Assembly: GCA_017305835.1 (NCBI GenBank)
Contig: JAFKJY010000077.1
Coordinates: 1-47,340 of the forward strand
Reading direction: 5' to 3'
Source of the DNA: Hyphomicrobiales bacterium
GTDB lineage: Bacteria; Pseudomonadota; Alphaproteobacteria; Rhizobiales; Rhizobiaceae
DNA: 47,340 bases
This document shows, one piece after another, positions 1-8,318 of this stretch (position 1 is its first letter; every line of letters starts with the position of its first letter). The notes beneath the pieces were generated by a model. That model was not told the DNA's origin. It saw only the letters and a program-made list of their open reading frames with translations, and searched no databases. The position numbers and the translations under genes are program-made.

Positions 1-82
1 CCGACTTTCCTTGTGACAACAAAATATCGACCTGACGCAGCTTGGCGACGATCTCTTCGGGCTTGTTCTTCTTCTGGGGCAT
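1..82 (-). CDS. IS3-family transposase OrfA, N-terminal fragment (cut by window edge)
   Basis: The first 27 codons of a transposase OrfA read from an ATG at position 82 towards the edge. The protein starts MPQKKNKPEEIVAKLRQVD and continues ILLSQGKS, matching the start of IS3-family OrfA proteins, whose helix-turn-helix domain follows this segment. A purine-rich ribosome site (GGAGAGGA) lies about 8 bases before the ATG. OrfA normally works with OrfB, made by programmed frameshifting, to move the element. Only this fragment is visible, so activity is unknown. Confidence 0.75.
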   Translation of the reverse strand, partial: MPQKKNKPEEIVAKLRQVDILLSQGKS

Positions 83-147
83 TCCAACGTCCTCTCCAAC
101 GGCAAATAGCCTACTTCAGGGAGGACCACTTTTCAGGGGGCAGACCA
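1..147 (-). mobile_element. End of an IS3-family insertion sequence (continues off the left edge)
   Basis: The left edge holds the 5' end of an IS3-type orfA and, outside it, a terminal sequence. Read on the minus strand, the outer end begins TGGTCTGCCCCCTGAAAAGT, which resembles known IS3-family (IS407-like) terminal inverted repeats starting TG and carrying a CCCCCTGAAAAGTGG core. I place the element boundary at about position 147. The rest of the element and its other inverted repeat lie outside the window, so intactness and target duplication cannot be judged. Confidence 0.75.
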
Positions 148-220
148 CCATGGCCGAGCCTTGCCTACCCAAATAGCGTGCATCTTCGGATGATGCGCCT
201 TTCATCGCCCCTTTTTTGAA

Positions 221-1390
221 CTAAAACTGGCCGATGACTGCAAGCCAATGGCGTGCGATGACGATCTCTTCATCGGTCGGGATGATCCTGACTTCCACGC
301 TGCTGGTCGGATTACTTACGATTGGATCGTGGCGCTGATTTCCGGCATCATCAATCGAAATGCCCAGCCAGCGGAGCCTGTCGCAAATCCCCCAGCGCAC
401 AGTGGCGGAATGCTCGCCGATCCCGGCCGTGAAGACGAGACAATCGAGGCCGCCCAAAGTGCTTGCCAGCGCGGCAATCTCGCGAGCGGCACGGAAGACG
501 AAAAGCTCGACTGCTTCGCGGGCGTGAGGATCTTTACTTTGCTCCAGATCGCGCATGTCCCCGGATATGCCGGACACGCCGAGCAAGCCGGAGTTCTGAT
601 AAAGCAGGTCCTGCAACTTGTCCGGCGTCATGCCGTCATGCTGCAGGAGGTAAAGGAGGATGCCCGGATCGATGGTTCCGCAACGTGTTCCCATGACAAG
701 CCCGTCCAGCGCGGAAAATCCCATGGTGGTGTCAAGGCTATGGCCATGCCGCATAGCGCACAGGCTCGCGCCATTGCCGAGATGGGCAACCACAGTGCGC
801 TGATCCGCTTTCCCCTCCTGCGCCAGATACGACGCGATATACTCGTAGGAAAGGCCATGGAAGCCGAAGCGCCGGATGCCTCTTTCCTCATAAGCGCGAG
901 GCAGGGCATAGCAACCGGCCGGCGGCTCGATCGTGCGATGAAAGGCAGTGTCAAAACAGCCAACCTGCCGCAACCGCGGGCGCAGTTCCGCCATCGCATG
1001 GACCGGCGCGATGCTGCGCGGCTGATGCAGCGGCGCAAGCGGCGCCATTTTCTCGAGCGCATCGACAGTCGGCGGCGACAGCAGGACAGGATCTGAGAAT
1101 ACGGTGCCTCCGTGAACGATTCGATGGCCACAACCGATCAGCCGCCGCTTGCCGAACTCCTGCTCCACCCAATTGACGAGGGCGTCGATTGCGTCGCTGA
1201 CATCTTCCCTTCCAACCTCACGGTCGACCAAAGACGCTCCTTCGACCGACCTGACGACGAGCCGCGGTGTTCTGTCTGTTCGGATTGCTCCACGTGCCGC
1301 CGTTGCAGGTTCGCCTGCTTCGCCGACGTCATAGACGCCGAATTTGATGCTCGATGAACCCGTGTTCAGCGACAGGATCGCGTCGCGCAT
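221..1390 (-). CDS. ackA: Acetate kinase, copy 1
   Basis: 389 residues, close to the usual length of about 400. Acetate kinase converts acetyl phosphate and ADP to acetate and ATP in the cytosol. Visible family motifs are the N-terminal phosphate-binding segment NTGSSSIKF (9-17), HRIVHGG with the catalytic arginine (about 89-95), FDTAFH (about 146-151), FGFHGLSY (about 175-182), HLGNGAS (about 203-209) and GIGEHS near the C-terminus. Its ATG shares bases with the TGA of the upstream phosphoketolase gene (TGATG), so the two are translationally coupled and acetyl phosphate made by that enzyme would be cashed in directly as ATP. A second, clearly diverged acetate kinase lies at 22002-23165. Confidence 0.95.
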   Translation of the reverse strand: MRDAILSLNTGSSSIKFGVYDVGEAGEPATAARGAIRTDRTPRLVVRSVEGASLVDREVGREDVSDAIDALVNWVEQEFGKRRLIGCGHRIVHGGTVFSDPVLLSPPTVDALEKMAPLAPLHQPRSIAPVHAMAELRPRLRQVGCFDTAFHRTIEPPAGCYALPRAYEERGIRRFGFHGLSYEYIASYLAQEGKADQRTVVAHLGNGASLCAMRHGHSLDTTMGFSALDGLVMGTRCGTIDPGILLYLLQHDGMTPDKLQDLLYQNSGLLGVSGISGDMRDLEQSKDPHAREAVELFVFRAAREIAALASTLGGLDCLVFTAGIGEHSATVRWGICDRLRWLGISIDDAGNQRHDPIVSNPTSSVEVRIIPTDEEIVIARHWLAVIGQF

Positions 1391-3774
1391 CAGTCGCCGG
1401 CCTCGGCCGCCGTTCCATAAGGCCAGGTCCAGTCGCGGATTTCGGGCATGTCCTCGCCATGCTCGCAGACGTAAGCTTTGTGCTCTTCGAGTTTCCTTTC
1501 CAGCGCGGCGCAGAATTGGGCCGACCGTTCGGCAAGTTGTGGCAGGCGGCGTAACGCAGACAGCGCCAGATGAAAGCGGTCTAGCTGGTTCATCACCGCA
1601 ATGTCGAAGGGCGTGGTGGTCGTGCCCTCCTCGCGAAAGCCATGAACGTGGAAATTGTCGTGGTTGTTGCGCCGGTAGGTCAGCCGGTGGATGAGATAGG
1701 GATAGCCGTGATAGGCGAAAATGACGGGCTTGTCCGTGGTGAACAGGCGGTCGAAGATCTCGTCCGCGAAGCCGTGCGGATGCTCGCTATGGGACTGCAG
1801 CGTCATCAGATCGACGACGTTGACGACACGGATCCTGATCTCCGGAAGCGCCGTGCGCACAAGATCGACGGCGGCCAGCGTCTCCATTGTCGGTACGTCC
1901 CCCGCGCAGGCCATCACGATGTCCGGTTCCTCGCCGGACGGGCCCGTGCAGGCCCAATCCCAGATGCCGGCGCCGGCCTTGCAGTGCCTTTCCGCCGCAT
2001 CGGCGCTCAGCCATTGCGGCGACGGCTGTTTGCCCGCCGTGATGACGTTGATGCGATTCCAGGTCCGCAGGCAATGATCGGTGACCCAAAGCAGCGTGTT
2101 GGCGTCCGGCGGGAAATAGAGCCGGACCGTATCGGCCTTCTTGTTGGCCACGAAATCGGCGAAGCCGGGATCCTGATGGGAAAAGCCGTTATGGTCCTGG
2201 CGCCAGACATGGGAGGTCAACAGATAGTTCAACGAGGCGATCGGCTTGCGCCAGGGCAATTCCGCCGAGGTCTTCAGCCATTTCGCATGCTGGTTGACCA
2301 TGGAGTCCACGATGTGGATGAAGGCTTCGTAGCAGGAAAACAGGCCATGCCGTCCAGTCAGCAGATAGCCCTCCAGCCAGCCCTGGCAGAGATGCTCCGA
2401 TAGAACCTCCATGACCCTGCCTTCACGGGCAAGATGGACGTCATAGGGCTCGATTCCTTCCATCCAGACACGGTCCGTCACATCAAACACGGCGTCCAGC
2501 CGGTTCGATGAGGTTTCGTCCGGCCCCATCAGGCGGAAGTTCCGCGCTTCACCGTTCAGGCTGATGACATCGCGCAAATAGGCGCCCATGAGGCGGGTCG
2601 CTTCTGCGATCCTGCCGCCCGGTTCCGGCACCTCGATGGCAAAACTCTTCCAGTCGGGCAGGACGAGGTCCTTCTTTAACAAGCCGCCATTGGCATGCGG
2701 AAGCGCGCCCATGCGCTTTTCTCTCTTGGGTGCGAGCGCCGCGATTTCGGGCAGCAATCGCCCTTCCGCATCGAACAGTTCCTCCGGCCGATAGCTGCGC
2801 ATCCATTCCTCAAGGATCTGGCGATGAGCGGCATTGCCGCGCGCATTGGAGACGGGCACCTGGTGCGAGCGCCAGAAATCCTCGACCTTCTCGCCGTCGA
2901 CCTCTTTCGGTCCGGTCCAGCCTTTCGGGCTGCGCAGGATGATCATCGGCCAGCGGGGCCTGTCACCCGCCCATCCCTCCTTACGGGCGCCAGTCTGGAT
3001 GTCCCGGATGCGATCCATCGCCTCGTCCAGCGTGGCCGCCATCAAACCGTGCATGGCCATCGGATCGCTGCCCTCGACGAAGAAGGGATCGTAACCATAG
3101 CCGGTGAAGAGGCTCTTCAGTTCACCGACGTCCATACGCGCCAGCAGCGTCGGATTGGCGATCTTGTAGCCATTCAGATGCAGGATAGGCAGCACCGCGC
3201 CGTCCACCCGTGGGTTGAGGAACTTGTTGGAATGCCAGGCGGCGGCCAGCGGGCCGGTCTCCGCCTCGCCGTCGCCGACGACGCAGGCCACGATCAAATC
3301 CGGATTGTCGAAAGCCGCTCCAAAGGCGTGGACCAGCGCATATCCAAGCTCCCCACCCTCATGAATCGAACCGGGCGTTTCGGGCGCGACGTGGCTCGGC
3401 ACACCGCCGGGGAAGGAGAATTGCTTGAACAGCTTCCTCATCCCCTCGGCGTCTCGGCCGATGTCTGGGTAAATCTCGCTGTAGCTGCCCTCGAGCCAGG
3501 TGTTGGCAACCATGGCCGGGCCGCCATGTCCCGGGCCGCAGACGTAAAGCACGTCGAGATCGCGTTTCCGGATCAACCTGTTCAGGTGCACATAGATGAA
3601 GTTGAGACCCGGCGTAGTCCCCCAATGTCCAAGCAGTCTGGGCTTCACGTGCTCGGCACGCAGAGGTTCTCGCAGCAGCGGATTGTCCATCAGATAGATT
3701 TGTCCGACGGAGAGGTAGTTGGCGGCACGCCAATAGCGATCCATTATCTTCAGCTCAGCCGAAGTCTGATTCAC
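1390..3774 (-). CDS. xfp: Xylulose-5-phosphate/fructose-6-phosphate phosphoketolase, copy 1
   Basis: 794 residues, full length for a bacterial phosphoketolase. This thiamine-diphosphate enzyme splits xylulose 5-phosphate (or fructose 6-phosphate) with inorganic phosphate into acetyl phosphate and glyceraldehyde 3-phosphate (or erythrose 4-phosphate). Seen: LLGHWG (47-52), [12 protein letters not shown] (80-91), the cofactor-binding [10 protein letters not shown] (167-176) and HLNGYKI (199-205). The start used is a GTG at 3774; an in-frame ATG at 3744 just before [10 protein letters not shown] is a possible alternative. It directly precedes and overlaps ackA. An FNR/FixK-like sequence lies 35 bases upstream (3809-3822), suggesting low-oxygen control. 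It differs throughout from the second copy at 23188-25572, so the pair is not a recent duplication. Confidence 0.95.
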   Translation of the reverse strand: MNQTSAELKIMDRYWRAANYLSVGQIYLMDNPLLREPLRAEHVKPRLLGHWGTTPGLNFIYVHLNRLIRKRDLDVLYVCGPGHGGPAMVANTWLEGSYSEIYPDIGRDAEGMRKLFKQFSFPGGVPSHVAPETPGSIHEGGELGYALVHAFGAAFDNPDLIVACVVGDGEAETGPLAAAWHSNKFLNPRVDGAVLPILHLNGYKIANPTLLARMDVGELKSLFTGYGYDPFFVEGSDPMAMHGLMAATLDEAMDRIRDIQTGARKEGWAGDRPRWPMIILRSPKGWTGPKEVDGEKVEDFWRSHQVPVSNARGNAAHRQILEEWMRSYRPEELFDAEGRLLPEIAALAPKREKRMGALPHANGGLLKKDLVLPDWKSFAIEVPEPGGRIAEATRLMGAYLRDVISLNGEARNFRLMGPDETSSNRLDAVFDVTDRVWMEGIEPYDVHLAREGRVMEVLSEHLCQGWLEGYLLTGRHGLFSCYEAFIHIVDSMVNQHAKWLKTSAELPWRKPIASLNYLLTSHVWRQDHNGFSHQDPGFADFVANKKADTVRLYFPPDANTLLWVTDHCLRTWNRINVITAGKQPSPQWLSADAAERHCKAGAGIWDWACTGPSGEEPDIVMACAGDVPTMETLAAVDLVRTALPEIRIRVVNVVDLMTLQSHSEHPHGFADEIFDRLFTTDKPVIFAYHGYPYLIHRLTYRRNNHDNFHVHGFREEGTTTTPFDIAVMNQLDRFHLALSALRRLPQLAERSAQFCAALERKLEEHKAYVCEHGEDMPEIRDWTWPYGTAAEAGD

Positions 3775-3808
3775 GGTTCAGCCCTTTGCGTTTCTCGCGA
3801 CGATATTC

Positions 3809-3822
3809 CTGATTCATGTCAA
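3809..3822 (-). promoter_or_regulatory. Candidate FNR/FixK-type box upstream of phosphoketolase copy 1
   Basis: On the minus strand the sequence is TTGACATGAATCAG, against the FNR/FixK consensus TTGAY-N4-RTCAA; only the last base departs. It is centred about 41 bases upstream of the GTG start, so a class II promoter would begin transcription at or very near that GTG, which would favour the internal ATG at 3744 as the real start. I see no convincing -10 hexamer at the matching distance, so this is a candidate only. Confidence 0.4.
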
Positions 3823-3928
3823 CAACACATCATGCCCATGATTTTTGTCATGTAGCTGGAACCAGAGTCGCCGATTACGGCGTCGTCTGACGCAAAGGTT
3901 CGCCGGTCGGATAACCACGGTGCTGTAC

Positions 3929-4018
3929 CTATCGGAATGCACATAGTATTGCCTTGGCTGGTTTCGCAGCAGCCAGCGATGCAGCAATGCTGGTTGCCCC
4001 GATAGCTGCGAAGGTCAT
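3929..4018 (-). CDS. Possible 29-residue peptide with signal-like sequence
   Basis: A short reading frame from an ATG at 4018 encodes a peptide starting MTFAAIGATSIAASLAAAKP and ending in KAILCAFR. It resembles a Sec signal peptide with almost nothing after it. It could be a small secreted or membrane peptide, the stump of a degraded exported protein, or chance. There is no strong ribosome site (the upstream bases are mostly A). It sits in the 306-base gap between narK and xfp, where I see no other gene. Confidence 0.2.
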   Translation of the reverse strand: MTFAAIGATSIAASLAAAKPAKAILCAFR

Positions 4019-4080
4019 TTTTTTCGCGCCTTGGGGATACGCGGCGGGTACACGTTCAAGACTCTCCGGATGATTTGGGG

Positions 4081-5340
4081 TTATCTGCCGTTGGAGGTTA
4101 CACTCTCGCCCATTACGGGCGCGCGACGCACTTCCGTCAGATAATTCAATACCAGAGATACCGCGACGATCCCGTAAAGCAGCATGAAGCAACTCGAGTT
4201 TACGCCGAGCCCGTCGAGAATGACTCCGAACATGATAGGCAGTAGGAAGCCGCCCAGGCCGCCGGCCATGCCGACCACGCCGGAAACCACGCCCATGTTC
4301 TCCGGGAATTCGTCGCCGATATATTTGAACGTCGAGGCCATGCCGCAGGCGAAGGCTATGCCGAGAACAAACAGCAGAGCCGTAAACAACCAGGACGGCA
4401 AGGCGATGCCGAAACCCCGTGGACCTTCGATCGTATGAACGATCAGTTCCGTCTTGGGATAGGAGAGCAGGAACAGGCAGACCCAGGCGATCCACAGCAC
4501 CCACCAAGTCACCGCGTGCGCTCCGAAGCGATCCGACAACCAGCCACCCAGGGCGCGAAACGCGCCGCCGGGCAGTGCGAATGCTGTGGCGAGTAACGAC
4601 GCCTGAGCGATGGAGTAGCCGTACTCCGTCGTGAAATACTGCGGCATCCAGATCGAAAGGGCCGTGAACCCGCCGAATACGATCGAGTAGTATTGACAAT
4701 ATTTCCAGACCCGTGGATCGCGCAGGACCGTCAACTGCCGCATCATGGACGGCGTTGAATTGTCCGACCGCGCCGGGTCGGGCGCGGAGAATATCCAGAA
4801 GAGCGCCGCCGTGACCACCAGCGCCGCCGCATAGACCTTCGGTACCATCTCCCATCCATACTGCTCGATGAGGAATGGCGCGACGAACATGTTGAGCGCG
4901 GCCCCCACCGTGCCGGCGCCGAAAAATCCCATGGCGAAGCCGCGGCGCTCCTTGGGAAAGAAGCGGGCGACATAGGGTGTTCCGACCGCGAAAGACGCGC
5001 CGACGAGACCCAGTGCGAGCCCGAGGAGAAGGAACTGCCACAAGGCGGAGGCATAGGCCGAGATCCAGAGTGGCACAGCACAGCCGAGCAGAAGAAGTAG
5101 CATGATACGGCGCCCGCCGAAACGGTCCGTCCAGATCCCGAGCGGCAATCTGAACAGCGCTCCTGTCAGCACGGGCGTGGCGGTCAAAAGGCCGAATTCG
5201 GTCGAATCGAGGCCGAGTTGCGCGCGAATCGGAATCCCGATCACGCCGAACATCATCCAGACCGCGAAGCAGACCGTGAATGCTAGCGTGGTGATCAACA
5301 GGACGGTGAAGTCACCCTGCTCGCCGGAGGTGTAGGACAT
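4081..5340 (-). CDS. narK: Nitrate/nitrite transporter of the major facilitator superfamily (NarK type)
   Basis: 419 residues from the ATG at 5340, chosen because an AGGGG ribosome site lies just upstream and the N-terminus MSYTSGEQGDF then runs directly into the first membrane helix. About 12 hydrophobic helices are present. The glycine-rich motif GMAGGLGGFLLP near residue 350 and FFGAGTVGAALN near residue 145 correspond to the nitrate-signature motifs of NarK/NNP carriers. The protein would bring nitrate into the cytoplasm, where the NarG active site faces, and/or export nitrite. It is the last gene of the nar cluster, 8 bases after a small membrane protein. Whether it is a nitrate/proton symporter or a nitrate/nitrite exchanger cannot be told here. 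Confidence 0.88.
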   Translation of the reverse strand: MSYTSGEQGDFTVLLITTLAFTVCFAVWMMFGVIGIPIRAQLGLDSTEFGLLTATPVLTGALFRLPLGIWTDRFGGRRIMLLLLLGCAVPLWISAYASALWQFLLLGLALGLVGASFAVGTPYVARFFPKERRGFAMGFFGAGTVGAALNMFVAPFLIEQYGWEMVPKVYAAALVVTAALFWIFSAPDPARSDNSTPSMMRQLTVLRDPRVWKYCQYYSIVFGGFTALSIWMPQYFTTEYGYSIAQASLLATAFALPGGAFRALGGWLSDRFGAHAVTWWVLWIAWVCLFLLSYPKTELIVHTIEGPRGFGIALPSWLFTALLFVLGIAFACGMASTFKYIGDEFPENMGVVSGVVGMAGGLGGFLLPIMFGVILDGLGVNSSCFMLLYGIVAVSLVLNYLTEVRRAPVMGESVTSNGR

Positions 5341-5348
5341 TGTACCCC

Positions 5349-5573
5349 TCAGAAGACGATGAGGACGATCGCCACGATCACGCAAACGATCGTTGCGGCC
5401 GCCCAGATGACTGGCCAATAGGCGCCCTCGTCCTTCTTGAGGGAAACGCTTTCCATTGGATCGGTGCCCTGGTGATCGGCGCCATAGGTCGCGTCATGCA
5501 CCTGCTTCATCGCCGGATTGAGCGGCGAAGCGTCAGGTGTGGAGCTTGGCCGGGGCGGCGGGACGGTGCTCAT
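5349..5573 (-). CDS. Small membrane protein of unknown function in the nar operon
   Basis: 74 residues: a Pro/Ser-rich hydrophilic N-terminus, a charged middle, then one C-terminal membrane helix (about residues 53-74) rich in Val, Ile and Ala. The ATG at 5573 has a GAGGAT ribosome site. The start lies 41 bases inside the end of the preceding gene and the stop is 8 bases before narK, so it is embedded in the operon. I do not recognise a family. The single helix next to NarK and the NarI membrane subunit suggests, as inference only, an accessory to the transporter or to the nitrate reductase membrane anchor. Confidence 0.65.
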   Translation of the reverse strand: MSTVPPPRPSSTPDASPLNPAMKQVHDATYGADHQGTDPMESVSLKKDEGAYWPVIWAAATIVCVIVAIVLIVF

Positions 5574-5895
5574 GATCTATCCTCGTCGAAGGGTCAAACA
5601 CGTGGTCTTCACATACAGGCGCGGCCATGCGCCAACGCACCATGACCCTGAGGCAGGCCATTCCAGGATCGTCGCTGTCGCGCACTGTACGGCTGAGCTG
5701 CGCCCAGGCCTCCTCGTCGGCAAAACGGCTGAAATCGGCGACGGCCATACGAAGATAACCGCTCAGGGACCCGCCATCCGCAATAGCCGCCGTCTTCACC
5801 GCCTCTGCAAGTTCGGGATCGGCCGCTTCAGCCCATATCTCGAACGTCGCCGCCGAGCGCCTTGCCGAGCCCAATATGTCGCCGAGCGTTGCCAT
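5533..5895 (-). CDS. Unknown 120-residue soluble protein in the nar operon
   Basis: Starts MATLGDILGSARRSAATFEI at an ATG overlapping the TGA of the parvulin gene (TGATG), so translation is coupled. The sequence is mostly helical in character, acidic in the first two thirds and Pro/His-rich at the tail, with no signal peptide or membrane segment. One short motif (FADEEAWAQL) lies in the middle. I do not recognise the family. Its place between the narI-linked isomerase and the small membrane protein suggests a role in maturing or regulating nitrate reductase, but that is inference from position only. Confidence 0.7.
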   Translation of the reverse strand: MATLGDILGSARRSAATFEIWAEAADPELAEAVKTAAIADGGSLSGYLRMAVADFSRFADEEAWAQLSRTVRDSDDPGMACLRVMVRWRMAAPVCEDHVFDPSTRIDHEHRPAAPAKLHT

Positions 5896-6827
5896 CAACT
5901 CGCCCCGATCGATTCTGGATCCATCAGTACGCCCTCGATATCCGCCGAACGCGCCAGTTCCGCCGCATAGCGCGCGCTGGCGACCGTCCACGCACGGGCG
6001 TCGAGCATATCTGCGATCCGCGGCATGACGATATCGAACGGCAGCGTCCGCCCCTCGATCTTGCGTTGCAGGCGCAGCACATGCCAACCGAAACGGGAGC
6101 GCACGGGCTCGCGGGCGGTCGTGCCTTCCGGGAGCCGTTCCAGCGCTTGCTGCACGGCTGAAACCAGTTCGCCTCGCCTCACCTGACCGAGCGACCCTCC
6201 CTGATGCGCGGTCGGGCATTTAGAGAACTCCCGGGCGGCTGCGGCGAAGTTTTCCGGGTCATCACCCAATTCGGCCGCGATGGCGTAAGCTTCGGCTTCG
6301 GCTGCCGCCCAAGCGGCATCGTCCTTTCCTTCCGGTTCAATGAGGATATGCGAGGCTTCAAACAGGTCGGGCGTGCGGAACCGATCGACGCGGCTTTCAT
6401 AATAGCGTCGGCATTCTTCTTCTCCGGCCTTTGCAGGCTCAACCTCTCGATCAAGTAGCATGCGGATTGTTGCATCCTCCGGCGTCTCGCCGCGCCCCTG
6501 CTCGTCTTGCTCGGGTTCAGGCTCGATATGGAGCCTATGTGCCTCCTGCAGAAGAAGCTCGCGGAGCACCAAAGCTCGCGCGGCCTCCTTCCAGGCCGTT
6601 TCGCCGTCAGAGGCAGGATGATGCTGGATTTCCTGCGCAATCTCTTCGGGCTCGATTTCGACGCCGTTGACCAGCACCGTCCCGAAACTCGGCGGCGCTC
6701 GCCGCAGCCGCGAATCGGGCGATGGTGAGCCGCAGCCGCCGCTCTCGCACGCCCCCGGCATCACAGGGGCGGAATGGACGCGGCGCGTGCGGGCCGATGC
6801 CCTTGCATCGAGTATGGTATGGGTCAT
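5895..6827 (-). CDS. Cytoplasmic parvulin-type peptidyl-prolyl isomerase (PpiC/NifM-like)
   Basis: 310 residues. Start ATG at 6827 overlaps the narI stop (ATGA), so it is coupled to narI. The C-terminal half carries a rotamase domain: FEASHILIEPE, then a helix, EFSKCPTAHQGGSLGQ, and FGWHVLRLQRKIEG, all typical of PpiC/parvulin proteins. The N-terminal half is a helical SurA/NifM-like region with a short Cys/Gly segment (PGACESGGCG) near residue 27. No signal peptide is seen, so it should act in the cytoplasm, where NarG and NarH fold. Parvulin-like genes downstream of narGHJI are known in other Proteobacteria, and a chaperone role in assembly of the reductase is the natural inference. Confidence 0.85.
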   Translation of the reverse strand: MTHTILDARASARTRRVHSAPVMPGACESGGCGSPSPDSRLRRAPPSFGTVLVNGVEIEPEEIAQEIQHHPASDGETAWKEAARALVLRELLLQEAHRLHIEPEPEQDEQGRGETPEDATIRMLLDREVEPAKAGEEECRRYYESRVDRFRTPDLFEASHILIEPEGKDDAAWAAAEAEAYAIAAELGDDPENFAAAAREFSKCPTAHQGGSLGQVRRGELVSAVQQALERLPEGTTAREPVRSRFGWHVLRLQRKIEGRTLPFDIVMPRIADMLDARAWTVASARYAAELARSADIEGVLMDPESIGAS

Positions 6828-7609
6828 TGTGCACTCTCGCTGTGGGAACGGGGGATGGAATCGCCACCGAAGCTCGGAGCGAGGCCGGCGGGGCCTCGCG
6901 TCGGAGTGGTGCTGGCGCCGCTTTTCGCGCGCGATCGCACGATCTGGTAGCCCGGCCTGAACAGATACCAGACGGGCGCGCTCCAGATGTGGACCAGCCG
7001 GGTAAACGGTGTGATCAGGAACAGCGTCAGTCCCAGCACGATATGCATCTTGTAGACGAGCGCGGTGTCGATGATCAGCGCCGACGCGCCTGGGTTGAAC
7101 TGAGTAAGCCCACTCGCCCAACCCATGAATAGCACCATCTCGTGACCGTCGAGCGCGTTCACGGTCCAAATAGTCGTCGCGAGCCCTAGGACAAGCTGAA
7201 GCCAGATGAGAACGAGAACGAGGATGTCTCCGATTGACGAAGAGCGTCGAATACGAGGATCGAACAACCGCCGATGAAGCAGCAGAGAGCAGCCGATGAA
7301 AGCGAATATCCCGGCAATCCCTCCGACTGTAAGCGCCGTCACCTGCTTGAAGCCGTGAGACACGCCGACGAAGCTGAAGACGGCCGCGGGCGTGAGCAGG
7401 CCGACTAAATGCCCGACAAATAGGATCAGCACGCCGAGATGGAACAGGTTGGAGCCCAGCATCATCTGTCGGCGGCGCAAGAACTGCGAGGATTGCGAGC
7501 GCCAGGTGTATTGCCCCTTGTCGAAGCGCAGGATACTTCCAACGATAAGAACCGTGATCGCGAGATAGGGATACCAGCCAAAGAGCAGGTAATTGACGAA
7601 TTCTCGCAT
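6824..7609 (-). CDS. narI: Respiratory nitrate reductase, gamma subunit (cytochrome b)
   Basis: 261 residues with about five membrane helices. NarI anchors NarGH to the inner membrane, oxidises quinol at the periplasmic side and passes electrons through two b hemes. Histidines in the expected helices are visible: HLGVLILFVGHLVG in the second helix and MHIVLGLTLFLITPFTRLVH in the fifth. The start MREFVNYLLFGWYPYLA is typical of the family. The C-terminal tail (after about residue 225) is Arg/Ser-rich and probably cytoplasmic. The gene follows narJ by 13 bases and its stop overlaps the parvulin start. Confidence 0.95.
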   Translation of the reverse strand: MREFVNYLLFGWYPYLAITVLIVGSILRFDKGQYTWRSQSSQFLRRRQMMLGSNLFHLGVLILFVGHLVGLLTPAAVFSFVGVSHGFKQVTALTVGGIAGIFAFIGCSLLLHRRLFDPRIRRSSSIGDILVLVLIWLQLVLGLATTIWTVNALDGHEMVLFMGWASGLTQFNPGASALIIDTALVYKMHIVLGLTLFLITPFTRLVHIWSAPVWYLFRPGYQIVRSRAKSGASTTPTRGPAGLAPSFGGDSIPRSHSESAQ

Positions 7610-7622
7610 GGTTCTCTTCCCT

Positions 7623-8318
7623 TCAGTCCTTGATCGTCGCGGTCACCGCCCGGCGTGCTGCCCGGATCTTTGCAACTATCCCGGTTGGCCCACCGCCATC
7701 ATGCAGAGGCGCCCCGAAATTGACTGGAGCTTCTTCCCATTCATCGTCGATGGATTTGTCGTCTTCCGGCTTTGCGCGGTCACGCAGCTCTGCGATTGCC
7801 GCTGGATCGGGCTTGGCATCGGGAAGCGCCAACAGCGCGTGAAACACGGCGGCATAGGACGATCCCCGTTCCGATAGCCGCTGCTCGATGACCACCAGAA
7901 CGTGCGCCGGCTCGCTCAGCCATTCACGAGCCTCTTTGGCAGATGAGCAGGAGAGGAATTCAAGAAACATGGGCAGGAAATCAGGCAATTCGCTTGACTC
8001 CATAATGAATTCTCGATCCACATATTGTTGGCCAAGATCGATCATCGCCTGGCCGCGTTCGCGGCTCTCTCCATGAACATGCTCGAATAGATGAAGCGAG
8101 AGCGACCGCGAACGGTCGAAAAGCTCGCTATAGGCTACCTGAAGGTCAAGCAGATCCTCCGTCTCGAAGGAGCGCAGCAAAGGTTCAAGCCGCGCGAGGG
8201 CTTCATCAGGAAGCACCGCTTCCGAGCGAAGTGCTACCCGGACTTCGGCTATGTTTTCCTTCAGTTCGGCGGATGGATAGCCGAGCAATGCCGACAATGC
8301 GCGTAGCGTTAGCTTCAT
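7623..8318 (-). CDS. narJ: Nitrate reductase assembly chaperone (delta subunit)
   Basis: 231 residues. NarJ is a cytoplasmic TorD/DmsD-like chaperone that holds apo-NarGH during molybdenum-cofactor insertion and membrane attachment and is not part of the final enzyme. The family segments LSALLGYPSAEL near the start, YSELFDRSRSLSLHLFEHVHGESRERG around residues 63-90 and the LPDFLPMFLEFLS region are present. The C-terminal 40 residues are basic and less conserved. Its ATG overlaps the narH stop by four bases (ATGA). Confidence 0.93.
   Translation of the reverse strand: MKLTLRALSALLGYPSAELKENIAEVRVALRSEAVLPDEALARLEPLLRSFETEDLLDLQVAYSELFDRSRSLSLHLFEHVHGESRERGQAMIDLGQQYVDREFIMESSELPDFLPMFLEFLSCSSAKEAREWLSEPAHVLVVIEQRLSERGSSYAAVFHALLALPDAKPDPAAIAELRDRAKPEDDKSIDDEWEEAPVNFGAPLHDGGGPTGIVAKIRAARRAVTATIKD

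Noticed and set aside
148..220. Terminator after acetate kinase copy 1
   Set aside because: Only 4-5 bp stems can be drawn and the T-run is on the wrong side for a minus-strand transcript.
2695..3855. 386-codon plus-strand frame opposite phosphoketolase copy 1
   Set aside because: Same codon-bias shadow effect; the phosphoketolase frame has full motif support.
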